Shown: positions 26,370 to 36,221 of the stretch, one piece after another
Numbering within the stretch: the first letter of the stretch is position 1
Layout: each line of letters starts with the position of its first letter
Origin: Faecalicatena contorta
Lineage (GTDB): Bacteria; Bacillota; Clostridia; Lachnospirales; Lachnospiraceae
Direction of reading: 5' to 3'
NCBI RefSeq assembly: GCF_003149105.1
Contig: NZ_QGDS01000001.1
Coordinates: 387,334-451,333 of the forward strand
DNA length: 64,000 nt
Notes under the pieces: generated by a model
Told to the model about the DNA's origin: nothing
The model's database searches: none
The model's input: the letters and a program-made list of their open reading frames with translations, nothing else
Position numbers and translations under genes: made by a program

Positions 26370-29009
26370 ATGCAGCCATATGGAGTGAACCAATTAAGAA
26401 CGATGTTTTTGGAATTCTTTGAAAGTAAAGGGCATTTGGTACTAAAAAGTTTTTCTTTAGTGCCACACAATGATAAGAGTCTTCTGCTCATTAATTCAGG
26501 TATGGCGCCGTTGAAGCCATATTTTACAGGACAGGAGATTCCTCCGAGGAAGAGAGTGGCAACCTGCCAAAAATGTATCCGTACAGGAGATATTGAGAAC
26601 GTAGGAAAGACTGCACGCCACGGCACATTTTTTGAAATGCTGGGGAACTTTTCATTTGGAGATTATTTTAAAAATGAGGCCATTGAATGGTCATGGGAAT
26701 TCCTGACAGACGTTGTGGGCCTTGACCCGGACAGGTTATATCCATCTGTATATGTAGACGATGATGAGGCTTTTAAAATATGGAATGAAAAGATGGGAAT
26801 TCCTGCAGAGCGTATTTTTAAGTTTGGAAAAGAAGATAATTTTTGGGAACATGGTTCCGGTCCATGTGGTCCCTGTTCAGAGATTTATTATGACAGGGGC
26901 GAAAAATACGGATGTGGAAGCCCGGACTGTACGGTAGGCTGCGAGTGTGACCGTTATATGGAAATATGGAATAATGTGTTTACCCAGTTTGATAATGATG
27001 GAAAGGGACACTACGAAGAACTGGAACAGAAGAATATCGATACAGGAATGGGCCTGGAAAGGCTTGCATCGGCAGTGCAGGATGTAGATTCTATATTTGA
27101 CGTTGACACGATCAAGGCACTCCGTACCCATGTATGCCAGATTGCTCATGTGGAGTATGGAAAAGATTCTCTTACTGATATTTCTATCCGCGTAATTACA
27201 GATCATGCCCGCTCAGTTACATTTATGATATCTGATGGTATTATGCCGTCCAATGAGGGAAGAGGATATGTACTGCGCCGTCTGCTGCGCAGGGCATGCC
27301 GTCACGGAAGACTGCTGAATATCGAGGATAATTTCCTTCCTTCACTGGCTGGAACTGTTATAGAAGGCTCTAAGGATGGTTATCCGGAGCTGGAAGAAAA
27401 GAGAGATTTTATTCTTAAAGTAATTTCAAAGGAAGAAGAACAGTTTAATAAGACCATTGACCAGGGGCTGGGAATTCTATCTGACATTGTCGCGGAAATG
27501 GAGGCAGGGCAACAGAAAACATTGTCTGGTGAAGACGCGTTTAAATTGTATGATACTTATGGATTTCCTATTGATCTGACAAAAGAAATACTGGAAGAAA
27601 AAGGAATGCATGTGGACGAAGAAGGATTCCAGGCTGCTATGGAAATACAGCGGAATACTGCACGTGCCGCACGTGGCGTGACCAACTATATGGGAGCGGA
27701 TGTGACCGTGTATGAGTCTATTGACCCAAATGTCACAAGTACATTTGTAGGCTATGAAAACCTGGACTATGAGTCTGAGATTACTGTATTAACTTCTGAG
27801 ACTGAAATTGTGGATGCGCTTTCAGAAGGAGAACGAGGAACCATTTTTGTGATGGATACTCCATTTTATGCTGCCAGCGGCGGTCAGGCTGCGGATACAG
27901 GTATCATTCGTACAGCAGATGGAGAATTCAGGGTAGAAGATACAATCAAGCTTTTAGGCGGAAAAATAGGACACGCAGGGCAGGTCGTGAAAGGGATGAT
28001 CCGGACAGGGGATAAGGCAGAATTGTCTGTGAACGCCCAGAAACGTGCTTTGTCAGCAAGAAATCACAGTGCCACACATTTACTTCATAAGGCTTTACGG
28101 GCGGTTCTTGGCACTCACGTAGAGCAGGCAGGTTCCAGCGTAAACGAAGACCGTCTCCGTTTTGATTTTACACATTTTTCAGCTTTAACAAAAGAAGAAT
28201 TAAAGCAGGTTGAAAACATTGTCAATGAACAGATCGCATCATCCCTGGCCGTTGATATTCAGAATATGCCAATAGAAGAGGCAAAGAAAACTGGTGCACA
28301 GGCACTTTTCGGAGAAAAATACGGCGATATTGTACGTGTAGTAAATATGAAAGGGTTCTCTATTGAATTCTGCGGAGGTACACACGTAAAGAATACCAGT
28401 GAAATCATGGCGTTCAAGATTATTTCCGAGACGGGTGTAGCGGCAGGTGTACGACGTATTGAAGCACTGACTTCAAAGGGGCTATTAGATTACTATGACA
28501 ATCTGGAAGAAAAGCTGAATGAAGCTGCAAAGGTACTCAAAGCAGCTCCGGATAATCTGGCTGAAAAGATTTCTCATATGACTGCTGAAAATAAAGCTCT
28601 TCATGCAGAAGTAGAAAGTTTAAAGAACCGTCTTGCTCAGGATGCAATGGGTGATGTCATGAATCAGATACAGGAGGTACAGGGCACAAAGCTTCTGGCT
28701 ATAGAGGTAGATGGCGTAGATATGGCAGGACTGCGCGATTTGGGAGATCAGTTAAAAGATAAAATGGGTGAAGGCGTTGTTGTTCTGGCATCTGGAAATG
28801 AAGGGAAAGTAAATCTTATGGCAACTGCAACAGAAGGTGCCATGAAGCAGGGTGCCCATGCCGGTAATCTGATTAAGTCAATCGCAGGTCTGGTAGGCGG
28901 CGGAGGCGGCGGACGCCCGAACATGGCACAGGCCGGCGGGAAAAATCCGGCAGGCATTAAAGAAGCACTTGCAAAAACGCCGGAAGTACTGAAAGGACAA
29001 CTTTCTTAG
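26370..29009 (+). CDS. alaS: Alanyl-tRNA synthetase
   Basis: 879 residues, full length. Class II catalytic core from MQPYGVNQLRTMFLEFFESKGH; then a tRNA-recognition region, the editing domain with HSATHLLHKAL (HxxxH) and CGGTHV, and the C-terminal DHHA1 domain with Gly-rich GGGGGGRPNMAQAGG. AACAGGGAGGG is the ribosome site. The leader (26237-26369) has a TATAAT at 26305-26310 with a poor -35 and a small hairpin AGGCAG/CTGCCT; I see no T-box core sequence. Confidence 0.98.
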   Translation: MQPYGVNQLRTMFLEFFESKGHLVLKSFSLVPHNDKSLLLINSGMAPLKPYFTGQEIPPRKRVATCQKCIRTGDIENVGKTARHGTFFEMLGNFSFGDYFKNEAIEWSWEFLTDVVGLDPDRLYPSVYVDDDEAFKIWNEKMGIPAERIFKFGKEDNFWEHGSGPCGPCSEIYYDRGEKYGCGSPDCTVGCECDRYMEIWNNVFTQFDNDGKGHYEELEQKNIDTGMGLERLASAVQDVDSIFDVDTIKALRTHVCQIAHVEYGKDSLTDISIRVITDHARSVTFMISDGIMPSNEGRGYVLRRLLRRACRHGRLLNIEDNFLPSLAGTVIEGSKDGYPELEEKRDFILKVISKEEEQFNKTIDQGLGILSDIVAEMEAGQQKTLSGEDAFKLYDTYGFPIDLTKEILEEKGMHVDEEGFQAAMEIQRNTARAARGVTNYMGADVTVYESIDPNVTSTFVGYENLDYESEITVLTSETEIVDALSEGERGTIFVMDTPFYAASGGQAADTGIIRTADGEFRVEDTIKLLGGKIGHAGQVVKGMIRTGDKAELSVNAQKRALSARNHSATHLLHKALRAVLGTHVEQAGSSVNEDRLRFDFTHFSALTKEELKQVENIVNEQIASSLAVDIQNMPIEEAKKTGAQALFGEKYGDIVRVVNMKGFSIEFCGGTHVKNTSEIMAFKIISETGVAAGVRRIEALTSKGLLDYYDNLEEKLNEAAKVLKAAPDNLAEKISHMTAENKALHAEVESLKNRLAQDAMGDVMNQIQEVQGTKLLAIEVDGVDMAGLRDLGDQLKDKMGEGVVVLASGNEGKVNLMATATEGAMKQGAHAGNLIKSIAGLVGGGGGGRPNMAQAGGKNPAGIKEALAKTPEVLKGQLS

Positions 29010-29027
29010 TTTTTTTGCCATAAACAG

Positions 29028-29055
29028 TTGACGTTTAGCGAAAATATGATATAAT
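29028..29055 (+). promoter_or_regulatory. Promoter of rpsU
   Basis: TTGACG (29028-29033), 16 bp, TATAAT (29050-29055). Near-consensus sigma-A-type promoter. Confidence 0.85.
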
Positions 29056-29134
29056 CTTTTGTAGTGCAATAAAAATACCCGAACAGTCGTATGATGCACA
29101 ATACAAGGCTGGAGGGGAGGTTAGGTGTGAGACT

Positions 29135-29311
29135 ATGTCAAATGTAATCGTTAAAGAAAACGAGACGTTAGATAGCGCTTTACGCAGATTCAAAAGAAAC
29201 TGTGCAAAGGCTGGCATTCAGCAGGAGATTCGTAAAAGAGAGCATTACGAAAAGCCAAGCGTAAGACGTAAGAAAAAATCTGAAGCTGCTAGAAAACGTA
29301 AATATAATTAA
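29135..29311 (+). CDS. rpsU: 30S ribosomal protein S21
   Basis: 58 residues read directly from the sequence: it begins [20 protein letters not shown] and ends in the basic tail [15 protein letters not shown]. This is the S21 pattern; the protein binds the 30S platform and helps initiation. The Shine-Dalgarno GGAGGGGAGG (29111-29120) is about 14 nt from the ATG, longer than usual. Strong promoter upstream and terminator downstream make it monocistronic. Confidence 0.97.
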   Translation: MSNVIVKENETLDSALRRFKRNCAKAGIQQEIRKREHYEKPSVRRKKKSEAARKRKYN

Positions 29312-29322
29312 TATGTGCAGAT

Positions 29323-29354
29323 AAATAGAGTGTTGAAAGACACTCTATTTTTAT
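29323..29354 (+). terminator. Terminator of rpsU
   Basis: AAATAGAGTGT (29323-29333), loop TGAAAG, ACACTCTATTT (29340-29350), then TTAT. Perfect 11-bp stem. Confidence 0.9.
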
Positions 29355-29503
29355 ATAACAGGGAATGCAGGTTCCTTATTATATGAAACACCTCCTGAAG
29401 GATTGTATTTTGGTGGAAAAGAAGATAATATTGTCTCAATCCACTGCGATTAGAGAATCTTTCGGGATATTTAGAATATCAAGGATAAAATGGAGATGTA
29501 AAC

Positions 29504-30097
29504 ATGTGGAATAGGATGATATTTGGGAATGATCTGTATCATGTGGTGCTGTGGTTCCTCACATACAGCGTCCTTGGATGGATTGTGGAGTCCATTTATA
29601 TGTCAATCTGTAACAGAAAGCTGACGAACCGGGGATTTTCGAAAAGTCCTCTATGCCCGATTTATGGAGTGGGTGCCCTGACCGTTTATTTTTTGTTGAG
29701 TCCGTACAGCCATAACCGGGTACTGTTATTTTTACTGGGTGCCATATTGGCAACAGCAATCGAATGGATTACTGCAAGAATTATGGAAAGGCTGTTTGGA
29801 GAGATATGGTGGAACTACACGGACAAGCCCTTTAATTATAAAGGCATTCTGTGTCTTGAGAGTACCCTGGCCTGGGGATTATATACATTGATTTTATTTG
29901 GTGTCCTCCATGGGTTTGTAGAGCGGATTGTAAATGCAATTCCTTTCCGTATAGGAAGAATTGCAGGTGCAGTATTGATTTTAATATATACAGTGGATTT
30001 TGCCCGTACATTCTACAGAGAAAAAAGGGATGATTTACCCGGATTGGTGTCTATTCATGAGTTAAAAAATAAATTTTGGAATTTTATAGGACGCTGA
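29504..30097 (+). CDS. CmpB-type putative ABC transporter permease (integral membrane protein)
   Basis: 197 residues with four to five membrane helices. The block LWFLTYSVLGWIVESIYMSI, then NRGFSKSPLCPIYGVGAL and ATAIEWITARIMERLFGEIWWNY, followed by KPFNYKGILCLESTLAWGL, is the signature of the PF06541 family. The family is named a type IV ABC transporter but has no proven substrate and no ATPase neighbour here. It stands alone between rpsU and a convergent DMT gene. The 29355-29503 leader shows nothing clear. Confidence 0.85.
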   Translation: MWNRMIFGNDLYHVVLWFLTYSVLGWIVESIYMSICNRKLTNRGFSKSPLCPIYGVGALTVYFLLSPYSHNRVLLFLLGAILATAIEWITARIMERLFGEIWWNYTDKPFNYKGILCLESTLAWGLYTLILFGVLHGFVERIVNAIPFRIGRIAGAVLILIYTVDFARTFYREKRDDLPGLVSIHELKNKFWNFIGR

Positions 30098-30134
30098 CAA
30101 CTTTAAGAAAATTATTGCAGTCAAGGCAGATACT

Positions 30135-30169
30135 TCACCCCCGCTTCCATATGAAGCAGGGGTGATTTT
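30135..30169. terminator. Bidirectional terminator between CmpB-like and DMT genes
   Basis: TCACCCCCGCTTC (30135-30147) and GAAGCAGGGGTGA (30153-30165) pair with one bulge; TTTT follows on the plus strand. Serves the two convergent genes. Confidence 0.7.
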
Positions 30170-30177
30170 GTATGGAA

Positions 30178-31191
30178 TTACATCTTTGAGTGAATGTGTT
30201 TATGAAAATGTTTACCTTGTTTATTGAGCAGGTGGCGGTGCCCATGCTCATGCACTACGATATGTTCATGTGTATTGCCGTCATGAGTATGTACAAACGT
30301 ATGTGTATGACGGTGCCTGTGTCTGATAAGCAGCGTGTCTAAAACAACAAGTACTGTGCCGGCAGCCATGATTATTAGAGCAATCAGATAGGTTTTTGAT
30401 AAAGCTTCCCTTAAAATAACGAAGGATAGCAGTGCTCCGACAAAAGGTGATACTGCATAGCATGCACTTGTCTTTGCAGCCCCCAATTCATTCTGCGCTT
30501 TTATATAAAAGAAAATACTCAGGCCGTAGGATACAAATCCCAGCACAAGGACATATACGATATAAATAAGAGACGGAAGGCGCTCTCCTGTTATAACAGC
30601 AACAACAAAGGATCCCAAACCGGAAAATACCCCCTTTAGTACTACAATCTGTATTGTACTTTTCGAAGATAACATCCTGGTACAGTTATTCTCTAAGCCC
30701 CAGCACATACAAGCCAATAAAACATAGATGGAACCATATGAAAACTGTAAACTTTCCACGCCTTCAAATGAAAGTAAGATACTTGATAAAATAATCAGCA
30801 AAATAGCCAGCCACATCTTTCTTGATATGACTTCCTTAAAAATAAATAAAGCAATCACTGAAGTAGCAGCAATCTCAAAATTGTTCAGCAAGGATGCATT
30901 TGCAGAACTTGCTTCATTCAAACCTATCATCAAACAAATAGGAGCTGCAATGTCTAATATAATCATTCCTACTGTATAAGGTAATTCCTTTTTCGTAAGC
31001 TTGTCTTCATTTTTGAGCTTCCCGGTAAATACAGAATAGACTGACATCCCTAAACCAGCCCCAAAATACAAAAATGCAGCCATAAATACTGGTTCTACAT
31101 CCTTCAATAACACTTTAGATAAAGGAATATTAACCGCATAAAGTATAGCGGCAAGCAAAGCAAATAAAATGGCTGTCATTTTTTTATTCAT
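30178..31191 (-). CDS. DMT/EamA-family transporter with His-rich C-terminal tail
   Basis: 337 residues. Ten membrane helices arranged as two EamA repeats (first FALLAAILYAVNIPLSKVLL, second ending ALIIMAAGTVLVVLDTLLI) identify a drug/metabolite transporter. The last 50 or so residues (from about 290) form a cytoplasmic tail with 16 His, including RHRHRHTHTF and HEHIVVHEHGHRH, which suggests metal binding. The substrate is unknown; the tail points to a divalent metal such as Zn, Ni or Co, by inference only. AAAGGAATT precedes the ATG on the minus strand. Confidence 0.85.
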   Translation of the reverse strand: MNKKMTAILFALLAAILYAVNIPLSKVLLKDVEPVFMAAFLYFGAGLGMSVYSVFTGKLKNEDKLTKKELPYTVGMIILDIAAPICLMIGLNEASSANASLLNNFEIAATSVIALFIFKEVISRKMWLAILLIILSSILLSFEGVESLQFSYGSIYVLLACMCWGLENNCTRMLSSKSTIQIVVLKGVFSGLGSFVVAVITGERLPSLIYIVYVLVLGFVSYGLSIFFYIKAQNELGAAKTSACYAVSPFVGALLSFVILREALSKTYLIALIIMAAGTVLVVLDTLLIRHRHRHTHTFVHTHDGNTHEHIVVHEHGHRHLLNKQGKHFHKHIHSKM

Positions 31192-31236
31192 ATAATAATT
31201 CCTTTCTATATTACATAAACAGAATGTTACACTTTG

Positions 31237-31265
31237 ATAATATTATATTTTAGAGATTCTTTCAA
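31237..31265 (-). promoter_or_regulatory. Promoter of the DMT transporter gene
   Basis: On the minus strand TTGAAA (31265-31260), 17 bp, TATTAT (31242-31237). The rest of 31266-31550 shows no gene, only A/T-rich DNA. Confidence 0.55.
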
Positions 31266-31550
31266 TAGATTTGGCAGGATTACAAAGCTGTATTCTATTA
31301 CATCTTATTATTCCGGGAAATTTGATGAAAAAATTAAAAACTGAATGATTAATAATGAATTCCTGCAAAACTTCAAAAATCAAGAATTACTGGAAATGCA
31401 GTTTATCAATATCTTATTTCTTTCCCCAAAATAAAAATATTGTATTATTTCACGTAGAATCAAAATAGATGGTTCCGGGATACCTTAGAGAAAGTTCTTC
31501 GACAGCTATGTTTATAAAGTGATAACATTTTCATAAAATGAAATTTATGA

Positions 31551-31579
31551 TTGACAAAACTGCAATCAAATTTTAAAAT
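31551..31579 (+). promoter_or_regulatory. Promoter of gdhA
   Basis: TTGACA (31551-31556), 17 bp, TAAAAT (31574-31579). Perfect -35 and five of six in the -10. Confidence 0.8.
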
Positions 31580-31604
31580 AGACAGGTAGACAATGTAGTC
31601 AAAC

Positions 31605-31628
31605 TGCGGGATGCATTGTAATCCCGCA
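31605..31628 (+). other. Leader hairpin in gdhA 5' UTR
   Basis: TGCGGGAT (31605-31612), loop GCATTGTA, ATCCCGCA (31621-31628), followed by ATTTTATATTTT. A perfect 8-bp stem between promoter and Shine-Dalgarno; weak terminator or mRNA stabiliser. Confidence 0.6.
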
Positions 31629-31649
31629 ATTTTATATTTTAGGAGGTAA

Positions 31650-32990
<1,341 letters not shown>

Positions 32991-33125
32991 AAATAGGGTT
33001 CCATGATGCATCAAGTATTGAAAAATTCTATTGACTTCTCCCTTTGTGTTTATAAGTTTACAAATAAAAGAATTTTTCCCCTTGACCGATATGGGATATA
33101 TAAATAGTTGGGGTGAAAGTTTAGT

Positions 33126-33153
33126 CCTTCGCTGTAAAGCGGAGGGCTTTTTT
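33126..33153 (+). terminator. Orphan terminator hairpin downstream of gdhA
   Basis: CCTTCGCT (33126-33133) GTAA AGCGGAGG (33138-33145) with one G-U pair, then GCTTTTTT. It is 135 bp after gdhA; it may end gdhA read-through or a short unseen transcript starting after TTGACC at 33082. I see no protein gene in 32991-33690. Confidence 0.65.
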
Positions 33154-33409
33154 GATTTCTTCCCTGCGCGTATATTCTACTATGATATAATTCCTGCTAA
33201 ATTTGCTTCTGAAGTACGCCCGCTCACCAGACAGGAATTAACAAAGTAGTCGATGTTATCCTTGTCTGCTTTATATGCCGGACTACAAAAATGAGCCTGC
33301 AGGTATAGAACAGCTGCTTCCATGGAATAATTACATGAAAGAACACTGCACAGGTCTGATTAATGTTGAGAACATAACAGTGGAAAAACATGAGCCATTG
33401 CCGATTTAA

Positions 33410-33523
33410 TTCATTGGATACCAAGGGAAATCTAAAAACAGCCTATTGGTACTGACCGGGAGAAAAACAAGGGCAGAAATTATTTTCAAACTGCCCGCAC
33501 ATATGGCAGCAGAATTGTTTTAG
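33410..33523 (+). pseudogene. IS30-family transposase remnant
   Basis: In the frame starting at 33410, after a stop at 33407-33409, 37 codons read GYQGKSKNSLLVLTGRKTRA followed by EIIFKLPAHMAAELF and a stop. This resembles the DDE core of IS30 transposases, where a Gly-Lys rich turn is followed by ALLVLTERKTRKEIIFKLP. No start, flanking domains or inverted repeats remain. The in-frame 48 codons before the stop (33265-33409, with LLPWNNYMKEHC) are unrecognised and may be another fragment. Identification rests on recalled family motifs. Confidence 0.45.
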
Positions 33524-33577
33524 AATGAGATTAAGAAAATCAATTAAGAATAAATCAAAAAAATGTCGCACTTAACA

Positions 33578-33606
33578 TTGACATTTTCAAAGAATAAATA
33601 TAATAT
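33578..33606 (+). promoter_or_regulatory. Promoter upstream of lemA
   Basis: TTGACA (33578-33583) with TATAAT at 33599-33604 (15-bp spacing) or TAATAT at 33601-33606 (17 bp). Confidence 0.55.
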
Positions 33607-33690
33607 ATTTCCAATAAGAAACAAGTGGACAGAAATCAACAGAAATGGAAGTATTGCTGGTTTTTCCGGCAATGCGAAGAGGATGAAATC

Positions 33691-34266
33691 ATGAAAAGAT
33701 CCGGAAATAAAATTGCTGTATGGGTAATAATTGCAATCATTATAGTCTTGGTGGTTGTTGGAATCAGCCAGTACAATTCCCTGGTGGGAATCAATGAAAA
33801 TGTGGAAAATCAGAGAGCTAATATTGATACAATGCTGCAAAGAAGGGTGGATCTCATTCCCAACCTGGTAAATACTGTAAAAGGTTATGCAGAACATGAA
33901 AAAGAGGTAATCGAAAACGTAAGCAATGCCAGAGCAAAACTGGCAGGTGCCACAAGCATGGAAGAAAAGGCAGATGCAGATAACCAGTTGTCCGGAGCAT
34001 TGGGCAGACTGCTGATGGTTGTGGAAAACTATCCTGATCTAAAGGCAAATCAACAGTTTATGGCACTTTCGGATGAGCTTGCGGGTACGGAAAACCGGAT
34101 AGCAGTTGCTAGAAAAGATTATAATGACTCCGTTAAAGTATACAACCAGAAAATAAGGCGATTCCCGTCTAACATTTTTGCTAATTTGCTGGGATTTGAG
34201 AAAGCAGAGTATTTCCAGGCAGCAGAGGGGGCACAGCAGGTACCGGAAGTCAATTTTGAAGAATAA
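33691..34266 (+). CDS. lemA: LemA family protein
   Basis: 191 residues. One N-terminal membrane helix (IAVWVIIAIIIVLVVVGISQY) with a short cytoplasmic start, then a helical-bundle extracellular domain: NVENQRANIDTMLQRRVDLIPNLV is the LemA signature, followed by AENRIAVARKDYND-like (here GTENRIAVARKDYNDSV) and VKVYNQKIRRFPSNIFANLLG. ATG 33691 has GAAGAGGATG upstream. LemA function is unknown; it pairs with the next gene (TPM domain) as in many bacteria. Confidence 0.95.
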   Translation: MKRSGNKIAVWVIIAIIIVLVVVGISQYNSLVGINENVENQRANIDTMLQRRVDLIPNLVNTVKGYAEHEKEVIENVSNARAKLAGATSMEEKADADNQLSGALGRLLMVVENYPDLKANQQFMALSDELAGTENRIAVARKDYNDSVKVYNQKIRRFPSNIFANLLGFEKAEYFQAAEGAQQVPEVNFEE

Positions 34267-34291
34267 TAGGGTGTATTATGGTAGGAGTCAT

Positions 34292-35080
34292 ATGAAAAAA
34301 ATAAAAAATGTTTTTGTATATAGCATTATGGTTGCTTTAACGCTGATGCTGGCATATTTACCGGTAAAAGCGGCTGCCGGTATCCAGGCTCCCACAAGAG
34401 AGTTCTATGTAAATGATTTTGCAGGTCTTTTAAGTAATGACACTAAGCAATATATCATTGCACAGAGTAAATTGCTGAATGACAAGACAAAAGCCCAAGT
34501 GGTAGTGGCTGCCATACAAACTCTGGACGGAAACTCCATAGAAGATTATGCCAATGAGATGTTCCGGGAATATGGAATCGGAGATAAATCCCAGAATTCC
34601 GGTGTCTTGATCCTTCTGGCGTTACAGGAAAGAGAAGTCAGGATAGAGGTAGGATATGGACTGGAGGGAGCTATTAATGACGCCAAGGCAGGAAGGATTA
34701 TCCGTAATCTGGGGACACCGGCGCTAAAAGAAGACAATTGGGATATGGGGATTAAGACCATGTATACCGGAGTTCTGAAGGAAGTGTACGCTGAGTATAA
34801 TCTGGCTGAACCAGGCGATTTGGATGATGCGGACATACAGGAAGGATTTGCCGAGGAAGATTATGGGGAATCTTCAAATGGCGGCTCCTGGATCACCATC
34901 GGACTGGTATTATTTATTCTCGTAATCTTTTTGCGTGGCGGCGGCAGAGGCGGGCGTGGCGGCGGATTTTTCGGCGGTCCGTTTGGAGGCGGATACTTCG
35001 GAGGCGGCTCTTTTGGAGGCGGAGGTTCTTTTGGCGGGGGCGGGTCATCCGGCGGAGGCGGTGCTTCCGGGAAATTTTGA
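34292..35080 (+). CDS. TPM-domain (YgcG-type) membrane protein
   Basis: 262 residues. Signal peptide or first membrane helix (SIMVALTLMLAYLPVKAAAG), then a TPM phosphatase-like domain (about residues 30-160: EFYVNDFAGLLSNDTKQYI, GVLILLALQEREVRIEVGYGLEGAI, and AGRIIRN). A second helix (ITIGLVLFILVIFL) is followed by a Gly-rich tail with repeated GGG-S/F units. ATG 34292 is 25 bp after lemA behind TAGGAG. The pair lemA-TPM is conserved; the function is thought to concern the envelope but is unproven. Confidence 0.92.
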   Translation: MKKIKNVFVYSIMVALTLMLAYLPVKAAAGIQAPTREFYVNDFAGLLSNDTKQYIIAQSKLLNDKTKAQVVVAAIQTLDGNSIEDYANEMFREYGIGDKSQNSGVLILLALQEREVRIEVGYGLEGAINDAKAGRIIRNLGTPALKEDNWDMGIKTMYTGVLKEVYAEYNLAEPGDLDDADIQEGFAEEDYGESSNGGSWITIGLVLFILVIFLRGGGRGGRGGGFFGGPFGGGYFGGGSFGGGGSFGGGGSSGGGGASGKF

Positions 35081-35159
35081 CAATGCATGCAGCATGAGCC
35101 CTTTTCTAGATGTACAGGCGGGCCGGTAGGGCTCATAACTGTTAAAAAGGATTATAAAA

Positions 35160-35188
35160 ACACGGCGTGGTTTCGATGCCGTGTTTTT
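35160..35188 (+). terminator. Terminator of the lemA-TPM operon
   Basis: ACACGGC (35160-35166), loop, GCCGTGT (35178-35184), TTTTT (35184-35188). An outer ATGAGCCC/GGGCTCAT pair (35093-35100 and 35128-35135) lies just upstream. Confidence 0.85.
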
Positions 35189-35366
35189 ATATTATGGGTT
35201 GTGCCTCTGTTGAGCTCGCGAAGCGTGCGAAATATCAACCACCCCTTGTTATAAACATTCGATTAAGCAGGTTGAGACTCCTAAGAAGCTTTCGTATAAC
35301 GAACTAAAATGAATTGTAATAAGTGTGAGTGGAGACAATTACAAAATTTATTTTATGAGGAAACAT

Positions 35367-35426
35367 ATGATAAGTGTTGGAATTGATGTATCGAATGGAA
35401 ATCTATCAATAGGTAGTATTTTTTGA
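35367..35426 (+). pseudogene. IS110-family transposase N-terminal remnant (tentative)
   Basis: ATG 35367 behind ATGAGG opens a 19-codon frame, MISVGIDVSNGNLSIGSIF, then TGA. The first nine residues equal the usual IS110/IS1111 transposase start (MxxVGIDVSK, first DEDD acid). The rest of the gene is gone. The upstream 35190-35366, unlike any neighbour, may be the non-coding end of the same element. Short match; alternatives are chance or an RNase-H-fold gene. Confidence 0.4.
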
Positions 35427-35484
35427 CTGGCTAATCACCAGTCTAGTTGTTGTGATTTTAACTCAATATAAAAATGTAAATTCA

Positions 35485-35513
35485 TGGATATTTATCATGG
35501 AATCTGCTATACT
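35485..35513 (+). promoter_or_regulatory. Promoter upstream of sdaAB
   Basis: TGGATA (35485-35490), 17 bp, TATACT (35508-35513) with an extended -10 TG at 35505-35506. Confidence 0.55.
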
Positions 35514-35555
35514 GATTAACGGATGAATTTGAGTGGTTTTTGGAGGAATCAGATT

Positions 35556-36221
35556 ATGAATATTTTTGACATTTTAGGGCCGGTTATGGTAGGGCCTTCC
35601 AGCTCTCATACGGCCGGAGCCGTACGAATCGGGCATGTTACCAGGACATTGCTGGGGAGCCGTCCTGTAAAGGCAGAAATCGGGCTTTGCGGCTCTTTTG
35701 CCGCAACCGGAAAGGGACACGGGACGGACCGGGCACTTGTGGCAGGGCTTTTGGGGATGAAACCGGACGACATGAGAATCCCCCAGAGTTTTGAAATTGC
35801 GGCTCAGGAGGGACTAAATTTTAAGATAGAAAATATACAGATAAGGGAAGCCCACCCCAATACCGCACTTCTAAAGGTATATGATGAGGAGGGAAAATTG
35901 TTAGAGGTGCAGGCTTGTTCTTTAGGCGGCGGCCGCATCATGCTGAATAAATTAGATGGAATTGTGGTAAACTGTACCGGAGAGTGTCCAACACTGATTG
36001 TACGCAATCAGGACCAGCCGGGACATGTGGCGACAGTAACTTCTATGCTTGCCAGGGAATCTATCAATATTGCAACGCTTCAGCTTTACAGGGGGAAAAA
36101 AGGCGGACTGGCTGTTATGGTGATTGAGATAGACCAACCCGTCCCTGAAGCTTCCGTTAAATGGCTGGAGCAGCAGGAGGGTATTATGAAGGTGACATAT
36201 ATAGACAGGGGGGATGCATAG
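35556..36221 (+). CDS. sdaAB: L-serine dehydratase, iron-sulfur-dependent, beta subunit
   Basis: 221 residues. FDILGPVMVGPSSSHTAGAVRIG at the start (serine-binding loop) identifies the SDH beta domain; the C-terminus is an ACT domain (about 148-221, DQPGHVATVTSMLARESINI and KKGGLAVMVIEID). With the alpha subunit it deaminates serine to pyruvate using a [4Fe-4S] cluster. ATG 35556 follows GGAGGAATC; a start 33 bp upstream lacks a ribosome site. The alpha gene begins on the next base after its stop. Confidence 0.96.
   Translation: MNIFDILGPVMVGPSSSHTAGAVRIGHVTRTLLGSRPVKAEIGLCGSFAATGKGHGTDRALVAGLLGMKPDDMRIPQSFEIAAQEGLNFKIENIQIREAHPNTALLKVYDEEGKLLEVQACSLGGGRIMLNKLDGIVVNCTGECPTLIVRNQDQPGHVATVTSMLARESINIATLQLYRGKKGGLAVMVIEIDQPVPEASVKWLEQQEGIMKVTYIDRGDA

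Noticed and set aside
32995..33110. MerR-type or other promoter with TTGACT/TTGACC hexamers
   Set aside because: No properly spaced -10 box and no dyad of MerR type; no gene follows.
33031..33249. 72-codon plus-strand frame after gdhA
   Set aside because: No ribosome site, crosses the terminator hairpin at 33126-33153, and shows no protein-like pattern.
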